Positions 13,459 through 18,181 of a stretch of 18,181 nucleotides of DNA are shown piece by piece; the stretch's first letter is position 1, and every line of letters starts with the position of its first letter. The notes under the pieces are model-generated. The model did not search any database and was not told the DNA's origin. It saw only the letters and a list, made by a program, of their open reading frames with translations. The position numbers were made by a program, and so were the translations under genes. Origin of the DNA: an uncultured Lachnospiraceae bacterium (GTDB lineage: Bacteria; Bacillota; Clostridia; Lachnospirales; Lachnospiraceae); contig CAJTZB010000031.1 in NCBI GenBank assembly GCA_910583815.1, forward strand, positions 1-18,181, given 5' to 3'.

Positions 13459-14598
13459 GTGAAAAAGGTTTGCTATGGAATTGCTTTAGCTCTGTTTTTT
13501 GGGAGCGGTTTTCTTTTGTGTTTTGTGTTGCATGTGGACAGGCACAAAGGGATGGAATATTCTATCGTAAATGATATGGAAAATTTTAACATAATTCTTT
13601 CGGATAATACAGCGGAATTTGCTATTCTGGATCTTCGTAAAGCAGAGGATTTTGAAAAATCCCATCTTAAAAAATCTATTAATATACCCTATGAAGAAGA
13701 AACCTTTCTGCAGAAGTTTGCAGAAAGTGAAATAGAAAATATCCCTATTTATTTGCTGTGCTATTCAGGAAAAATGTCTGCAAAGGCATTTCAGCAGATG
13801 ACGGCGCAGGGAATTGACAATATTCATTATGTTTCTTTTGGCTATGATGACTATTTGGATTTCCTGTTTCCGGACAGCCAAGCCGAGAGTATTATGCTGT
13901 CTTATCAGGACGTATTTCCACCACTGTATTTGGAGGAGCAGGGGAAGAACGTTGCAGAACTGCTAGAGGGTGTTTCGTATACGATGGTAGCATATGTATC
14001 AAATGAGTGTGTTTCCTGCAAGGAAGCGTTGGCTGACGTGGGCCTGCTGAATGCATTGAAAGATGATGAGTTTCAGGTTCTTCTCTTGTGGAAAAACAGT
14101 ATGCCGGAAGATTTGCTGGAGCTTTATCAGCTTTCAGAAAACAGTGCGTCCTTGCATGGAAAAACAAAGCTTTCCGATGTTACACCAACGTACTTTCTGC
14201 TAGATGAAGAAGGGGTAATTGTTTTTATGGAAAGAGGTGGCTGCAGCAATATTGTCAGCAAGCTTTTTGAAATGGGTATATTTTCTGAGGAAAAAAATAA
14301 AGATGCTGCACTTTGTTACCTTAGTCCTTTTATGGAGAAAGGAAAAAAGAATGTCCTCTTTTTTTCTACAGAAGACTGTATGGCATGTACAGAAGAATTA
14401 TCAAGCCTGAAAGAAGACAAGAATTTTTCAGATGCCAATGTTATACATATTTACCACCAGAAAGAAACGTTGCTGCAGCAGGAAGAAAAGGAAATTCTGG
14501 ACCGACAGAGGATTTTTGGAAGGATATTTGATGTAATGGGTTATCCAAGCATCTATCTGCAGTCAGAAACAGATGGGACATTTTATCCAATAGATTGA
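13459..14598 (+). CDS. Membrane-anchored rhodanese - thioredoxin-like - thioredoxin-like protein
   Basis: 379 residues. An N-terminal hydrophobic segment (about 6-26) anchors or exports it. Residues about 35-140 form a rhodanese domain: FAILDLRKAEDFEKSHLKKS and the loop CYSGKMS with the catalytic Cys101. Two thioredoxin-fold segments follow. The first (about 165-275) has VAYVSNECVSCKEA, a CxxC at 184/187, and a cis-proline-like VTPTYFLLDEEG. The second (about 295-379) has VLFFSTEDCMACTEE, a CxxC at 307/310, and MGYPSIYLQ. The protein should therefore handle sulfur or disulfides outside the membrane. GTG 13459 is chosen because GGTGGAG lies 6 bases upstream; GTG 13447 adds four residues. The cysteine-rich peptide gene follows. 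The domain order rests on motif reading, and the second thioredoxin segment is short. Confidence 0.82.
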   Translation: MKKVCYGIALALFFGSGFLLCFVLHVDRHKGMEYSIVNDMENFNIILSDNTAEFAILDLRKAEDFEKSHLKKSINIPYEEETFLQKFAESEIENIPIYLLCYSGKMSAKAFQQMTAQGIDNIHYVSFGYDDYLDFLFPDSQAESIMLSYQDVFPPLYLEEQGKNVAELLEGVSYTMVAYVSNECVSCKEALADVGLLNALKDDEFQVLLLWKNSMPEDLLELYQLSENSASLHGKTKLSDVTPTYFLLDEEGVIVFMERGGCSNIVSKLFEMGIFSEEKNKDAALCYLSPFMEKGKKNVLFFSTEDCMACTEELSSLKEDKNFSDANVIHIYHQKETLLQQEEKEILDRQRIFGRIFDVMGYPSIYLQSETDGTFYPID

Positions 14599-14614
14599 AT
14601 GAGATAACTGTAGG

Positions 14615-14633
14615 CTAATCACTCTGTTATTAT
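14615..14633 (+). repeat. Left arm of 19-bp perfect inverted repeat
   Basis: CTAATCACTCTGTTATTAT begins 16 bases after the rhodanese-protein stop. It is the exact reverse complement of 14970-14988. The two arms enclose the cysteine-rich peptide gene with its ribosome binding site (336 bp between the arms). Confidence 0.9.
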
Positions 14634-14667
14634 GAAACAAAGAGGTAATATACAATGGAGGTATACT

Positions 14668-14961
14668 ATGGGAAAAAAGAAAGTTTGTCTGGCTCTGGCG
14701 CTGCTGCTTCTTCTTGGAGCGCTCTGGCATAGTGATGTGGTGAAGGCGGATTGGAAGTGCGGAATAGAGTATCAGGTTTCGGTTGAGGAACCAAGATGTG
14801 ATACAGGAGTAACTTGTGGAAATTATCCTCCACAGGTAGTTATAACAAATAAGGCATTTTTTAGACAGAGAAAAGGATATAAAAAGGTATGTGTAAATAA
14901 TCAGAATGAAGTAAAAGACTTTTATAGATATGATGATGAGGTGCTTGGCTGTTGTGATTAG
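14668..14961 (+). CDS. Small exported peptide with six cysteines
   Basis: A 97-residue precursor. A basic start (MGKKK), a long hydrophobic core and an Ala-x-Ala-like site (VVKA) predict cleavage after residue 27. The mature peptide of about 70 residues begins DWKCGIEYQ. It holds six cysteines at 31, 44, 50, 75, 95 and 96, ending GCCD, enough for three disulfides. It is also rich in aromatic and charged residues. I recognise no family. ATG 14668 is chosen because GGAGG (14657-14661) is 6 bases upstream; an ATG at 14632 would overlap the repeat arm and lacks a site. The neighbours are a thiol-disulfide protein and propeller lipoproteins. The arrangement recalls Bacteroidota loci where small cysteine-containing peptides accompany six-bladed-propeller lipoproteins, but no homology is shown. 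Confidence 0.75.
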   Translation: MGKKKVCLALALLLLLGALWHSDVVKADWKCGIEYQVSVEEPRCDTGVTCGNYPPQVVITNKAFFRQRKGYKKVCVNNQNEVKDFYRYDDEVLGCCD

Positions 14962-14969
14962 TTAAATGT

Positions 14970-14988
14970 ATAATAACAGAGTGATTAG
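14970..14988 (-). repeat. Right arm of 19-bp perfect inverted repeat
   Basis: ATAATAACAGAGTGATTAG starts 8 bases after the peptide stop codon and matches 14615-14633 exactly in inverted orientation. No flanking target-site duplication is evident. Confidence 0.9.
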
Positions 14989-15023
14989 TAAAAGAAAATA
15001 AGTATTTAGAAAGGATACTTAAA

Positions 15024-15971
15024 ATGAGAAAGTTGCTATTTTTATTGCTGCTATTGCTTTTAACAGGCTGTACGAAAAGAGAATCTTCGGATAATGATAA
15101 ACCATATACGATTGACCCAGTAGATGGAGATGTTATTGTTGTTTATGCAGATGGATATGAGGCAGAAACATTTGCCGTTCTGGCAGAGGAAATAGAGCTG
15201 AGGAGTTTGCTGTGCCGCACAGATGATATATTAGCGGTGGATATGGCAGGAAACCGGATTTTGCGGTTTAATTATGAGGGGGAACTGATAGAGGCAATAG
15301 GAAGTACAGGAAATGGTGAAGGTGAGTTTTTGAATCCGACAGGCTTAGGGGAATATGGAGGGAAGCTGTATTTGTTAGATGCCGGGAATTTGCGTATAGT
15401 GGTATTAAATCATGAGTTTTCCATAGAAAAGCTAATTTCGCTGCAGGAACTCGGCATCCATAGCCTTGGTGGACGTTATGAAGGTTTTGCAGTGTTAGAT
15501 GAAGATACAATTTTTATTACATCATCTTATGAGAATACGGCGTTTTTATTAAAGAATCAAAATGAAGTGGTTACATTAGAGGAAAACTTTTGCGGGGTCT
15601 GTGCTGTAGGAAATGAAAATGCATATATTGCGCAGACGTTGGTCACGACAGGCGCATACAAAGGAAATGCAGGGAAGGTATTTTATGCGGAATATGATGG
15701 AAAAAAAGGTTTGATAAAAAATCAGCTGCCATACTTTAACACACCGCTGGACTTAATTATTTCCGGTGAGGATATGTATGTACTGAATGGGTATTATGGT
15801 TCGTTGGAACTCTGTGCTTTAAATGGTGATTATAAAGAAACAATATATAAATTTTTGAGGACAATAGAAGATAGAATAGACCTTGTATGCTTTGCAATGG
15901 ACTCTGATGGAAATTTTTATGTTTATGACAACTACAATCATGTAATCCAGAAAGTCTATAAAATAGAATAG
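15024..15971 (+). CDS. NHL / six-bladed beta-propeller lipoprotein, copy 1
   Basis: 315 residues. The signal peptide ends in lipobox LLTGC (Cys16), so the mature protein is membrane-anchored outside the cell. The rest reads as repeated beta-blades. The clearest NHL-type unit is GSTGNGEGEFLNPTGL followed by GKLYLLDAGNLRIVVLN (residues 93-129), with others at about 62-82 (DDILAVDMAGNRILRF), 245-270 and 290-313 (DGNFYVYDNYNHVIQKVY). Extra cysteines are at 64, 190, 193, 264 and 289. Propellers of this type bind ligands or proteins; no catalytic motif is visible. The ribosome binding site AAAGG lies in the loop of a small hairpin (AAGTAT 15000-15005, ATACTT 15015-15020). It is about 71% similar by eye to the next gene, a tandem duplicate. 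Confidence 0.85.
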   Translation: MRKLLFLLLLLLLTGCTKRESSDNDKPYTIDPVDGDVIVVYADGYEAETFAVLAEEIELRSLLCRTDDILAVDMAGNRILRFNYEGELIEAIGSTGNGEGEFLNPTGLGEYGGKLYLLDAGNLRIVVLNHEFSIEKLISLQELGIHSLGGRYEGFAVLDEDTIFITSSYENTAFLLKNQNEVVTLEENFCGVCAVGNENAYIAQTLVTTGAYKGNAGKVFYAEYDGKKGLIKNQLPYFNTPLDLIISGEDMYVLNGYYGSLELCALNGDYKETIYKFLRTIEDRIDLVCFAMDSDGNFYVYDNYNHVIQKVYKIE

Positions 15972-16041
15972 GTTTGTAGAAAGCGAAAAACCGCAGAAAT
16001 ATTCCAATTTGCAGGAAAATTATTACAGGAGCACACTAAGG

Positions 16042-16986
16042 ATGAAAAAACTACTATTTTTATTGGTACTGTTGTTTTTAGCAGGTTGCATAAAAAGGGA
16101 ATCTTTGGACACTGATAAGCCATATACTCTTGATCCAATAGATGGGGATGTCATTATTATTTATGAGGACGGCTATGAGGCAGAAACATTTGCTACCCTA
16201 ACAGAAGAAGCAGAGCTGAGAGGATTACTGTGCCGCGAGGACGACATATTGGCAGTGGATATGTTAGGAAATAAAATTTTAAGATTTGGCTATGATGGAA
16301 CTCTGTTAGAGACTATTGGGGTTACCGGAAATGGTGAAGGTGAGTTTTTGAATCCGTTGGCTTTGGCGGAGCATGATGGGAAACTATATTTATTGGATGC
16401 TGGAAACTTTCGGATAGTAGTGTTAAATCAAGAGTTTTTAATGGAGAAGGAAATTTCTTTGCAGGAACTTGGAATACATGATTTTTCTTCTGGTGACAGT
16501 AGTCTTGCGGTGCTAAATGAAAATGCAATTTTTATTACATCGTCCTACGAAAATAAGGCCTTTCTGCTAAAAAACCAAAATGAGCTACTTACATTAGAAG
16601 AGAACTTTTATGGGGTCTGTACTGTAGGAGGTGGGAAAGCCTATGTTGCACAAAGCGTACTTGTGAATGGAAGTATTGCAGAAACAGGGAAGGTGTTTTA
16701 TGCAGAGTATAATGAAAAAGAAGGGCTGATTAAGAACCAGCTGCCATATTTTAATTCGCCTCGGGATTTGATTGTCTTTGGGGAAGATATGTATGTTTTG
16801 AATGGCTATTATGGAGCGATTGAACGCTGTGCCTTGAATGGAGATTATAAAAAGACTATATATAAATTTGCCAAGACATTAGATGACAGAACTTACCTGA
16901 CGCACTTTGCAATAGATTCTGAAAGAAATTTTTATGTCTATGATAACTATAACCATGTTATAAAAAAAGTTTACAAAGCAAAGTAG
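16042..16986 (+). CDS. NHL / six-bladed beta-propeller lipoprotein, copy 2
   Basis: A 314-residue paralogue of the preceding gene, aligned almost without gaps. Lipobox LFLAGC (Cys16), DDILAVDMLGNKILRF, GVTGNGEGEFLNP and GKLYLLDAGNFRIVVLN are shared. Cysteines 64, 193 and 263 are kept in both copies, while 190 and 289 of copy 1 are absent. ATG 16042 gives a signal peptide matching copy 1 and has AGGAG 10 bases upstream; an upstream TTG at 16009 is unlikely. The permease gene follows after 36 bases without a terminator. The protein probably binds the exported peptide or works as a sensor or partner of the transporter. This role is inferred from neighbours only. Confidence 0.85.
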   Translation: MKKLLFLLVLLFLAGCIKRESLDTDKPYTLDPIDGDVIIIYEDGYEAETFATLTEEAELRGLLCREDDILAVDMLGNKILRFGYDGTLLETIGVTGNGEGEFLNPLALAEHDGKLYLLDAGNFRIVVLNQEFLMEKEISLQELGIHDFSSGDSSLAVLNENAIFITSSYENKAFLLKNQNELLTLEENFYGVCTVGGGKAYVAQSVLVNGSIAETGKVFYAEYNEKEGLIKNQLPYFNSPRDLIVFGEDMYVLNGYYGAIERCALNGDYKKTIYKFAKTLDDRTYLTHFAIDSERNFYVYDNYNHVIKKVYKAK

Positions 16987-17022
16987 AGTAATATTAAAGT
17001 AGCCCCTGCAGAATGGAGGAGT

Positions 17023-18102
17023 ATGTTTTACATAAAACTGGCGCGTTTTTTTATCGGTTCGAAATGGTGGATTAGCTTGACGGTTTTGTTTTCGCTGGCG
17101 TTTGCATATCTGCTTCCTGTCATGCTGCTTACCGGGATTAGGGCAGGTTTTGGACAGCTGCAGGCGGAGGAGCAGAGAAATATAGAAAGAGTGCTTCGTT
17201 TTACGAAAACCTCGGCAGAATATGAAGAAAGTTTTGGAAACCTTCTGTTGGAAGAAGCAGCGCAGGAAACCAGAATAGAAGCAGCCAGCTGTATGTTCAG
17301 TATCAATACGGATGTGGTGCTTGGGGATGCTGTGCAGAGAAGTAATGTATATGCGGTTGATAAAAACTATGGAGAATTTTACTGTTTCTTGACGGAAACA
17401 GAAGATGGATGGAGCTTTGATGTTTCAGGAAATGCCAAGGTCTGCCTGCTGGATAAGGAGCTTTATCAGCAGTGCAGTGCATCAGGGAAGGATGAAATAT
17501 TTATAAATGGCACAGCTTACCATATTGTTGGTACAACGGAGCTGGAAGGAATCTATGTGCCTTACCGGGCATTGAAAAAGGGAAGCAGGGGGAATTCCTA
17601 TCTGTTTTTAAGGCTTAAGGAGGATGGGGAGAGCCTGACAGTATCCCTGCCATCCTTGTCAGGATACCGTATGGAGCGAGAGCTGGAGCGTTTAGAGATG
17701 ATAAAATCGGCAACATATACGAACTTAAAGAGTGTTGGGACAATATTGGCAGTACTGTTTCTGCTTGTCGTGCTGAATCTGACAGCAATCTGGCGTGAGC
17801 AGTATATGCAGCTGCAGGCAATGCTTGGAGTGCAGAGGGCGGTTGGCATGAGCCGGTTTGGTTTGTTTTTGGAACAGGTAATCCAGAATTTTCTGCTGTC
17901 ATTAGGGGCGATTTTGATTTTGTATCTCTGCTCGCCTTTTATTAATTGGATATTTGAGGGATTTGGGGAGATTCGTTTTTCACTATTTGGATTTGCCTCT
18001 ATGCTTTTGGCTGCGCTGCTTTTGGCACTTTTGCAGGCAGCGATTGTTACTGTGTTTATTTATCGGCAGTCTATAAGGATGATGTTAGAAGGCACACCGT
18101 GA
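17023..18102 (+). CDS. FtsX/MacB-type ABC transporter permease
   Basis: 359 residues. One N-terminal helix (about 16-38) is followed by an external domain (about 40-232) and three C-terminal helices (about 238-257, 283-310, 320-347), the MacB/FtsX topology. The cytoplasmic loop EQYMQLQAMLGVQRAVGMSR matches the ATPase-contacting segment of this family. The external domain carries four cysteines (90, 121, 141, 151), unusual for a Firmicutes permease. Ribosome binding site GGAGGA precedes ATG 17023. MacB-type transporters move peptides, lipoproteins or antibiotics across or out of the membrane by mechanotransmission. No ATPase is inside the window; one may lie downstream. It probably pairs with the product of the next gene. 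Confidence 0.82.
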   Translation: MFYIKLARFFIGSKWWISLTVLFSLAFAYLLPVMLLTGIRAGFGQLQAEEQRNIERVLRFTKTSAEYEESFGNLLLEEAAQETRIEAASCMFSINTDVVLGDAVQRSNVYAVDKNYGEFYCFLTETEDGWSFDVSGNAKVCLLDKELYQQCSASGKDEIFINGTAYHIVGTTELEGIYVPYRALKKGSRGNSYLFLRLKEDGESLTVSLPSLSGYRMERELERLEMIKSATYTNLKSVGTILAVLFLLVVLNLTAIWREQYMQLQAMLGVQRAVGMSRFGLFLEQVIQNFLLSLGAILILYLCSPFINWIFEGFGEIRFSLFGFASMLLAALLLALLQAAIVTVFIYRQSIRMMLEGTP

Positions 18103-18124
18103 TGTTTCTGAAATGGAGAAAAGT

Positions 18125-18181
18125 ATGTTTGGAGTTACCTGTGGGTTTCGCAATTTAAAACGAGAGTTTAGGCGGTATCTG
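18125..18181 (+). CDS. N-terminus of a probable second FtsX-like permease (partial)
   Basis: ATG 18125 follows GGAGA with suitable spacing, 22 bases after the preceding stop, and opens MFGVTCGFRNLKREFRRYL to the window edge. The basic, amphipathic start followed by an expected hydrophobic segment resembles FtsX-type permease N-termini (the A-x-RNL-x-R-x-RRxL pattern). The identity is inferred from 19 residues and context. Confidence 0.45.
   Translation, partial: MFGVTCGFRNLKREFRRYL

Noticed and set aside
14615..14988. Classic insertion sequence around the peptide gene
   Set aside because: The enclosed frame is a signal-peptide protein, not a transposase, and no target-site duplication is visible, so I report an inverted-repeat cassette instead of an IS.
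13459..18181. Lactococcin 972-type bacteriocin locus
   Set aside because: The permease is far shorter than the usual associated membrane protein, and the peptide is cysteine-rich, with no resemblance to that family.

Overview
The window looks like chromosomal DNA of a low-to-moderate GC, endospore-forming member of the Clostridia (Bacillota), most likely a gut Lachnospiraceae. This is inference from AGGAGG-type ribosome binding sites, consensus Spo0A boxes, a SpoIIQ-like LytM protein, the DUF951 plus DUF6171 gene pair and an intracellular-type GH29 fucosidase. No rRNA, tRNA, CRISPR array, transposase or integrase was found.

Layout. (a) 1-2997: the 3' end of ileS followed closely by glgP (glycogen phosphorylase) and a clear terminator. 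(b) 3123-4392: a membrane-anchored LytM-like protein that has lost all metal ligands, preceded by a hairpin and a possible 8-codon leader, and followed by a structured non-coding stretch. (c) 4423-6912: an accessory patch containing a promoter with tandem Spo0A boxes, an exported-protein gene broken by two apparent frameshifts, two tandem paralogous membrane proteins and the 10-codon stump of a third copy. (d) 6940-8405, minus strand: a collapsed operon behind a MerR-type 19-bp-spacer promoter. It holds a 25-codon ABC ATPase remnant, an internally deleted ABC-2 permease and an intact MerR regulator with four predicted membrane helices. (e) 8452-10362: a GH29 alpha-L-fucosidase and a HIT hydrolase. 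(f) 10490-11179, minus strand: a hemolysin III/TrhA-type membrane protein. (g) 11403-13293: an operon of DUF951, DUF6171 and a CapA-like lipoprotein.

(h) 13383-18181 is the most interesting part. Behind a good sigma-A promoter lie a membrane-anchored rhodanese-thioredoxin-thioredoxin protein, a small exported peptide with six cysteines, two paralogous NHL/six-bladed-propeller lipoproteins with conserved extra cysteines, an FtsX/MacB-type permease with four cysteines in its external domain, and the start of what is probably a second permease. The peptide gene is bracketed by a perfect 19-bp inverted repeat, as expected for an invertible or mobile cassette. I propose an extracytoplasmic thiol/disulfide peptide system made of a redox enzyme, a peptide, sensor or binding lipoproteins and an ABC transporter. 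The function is inferred; the architecture is read directly from the sequence.
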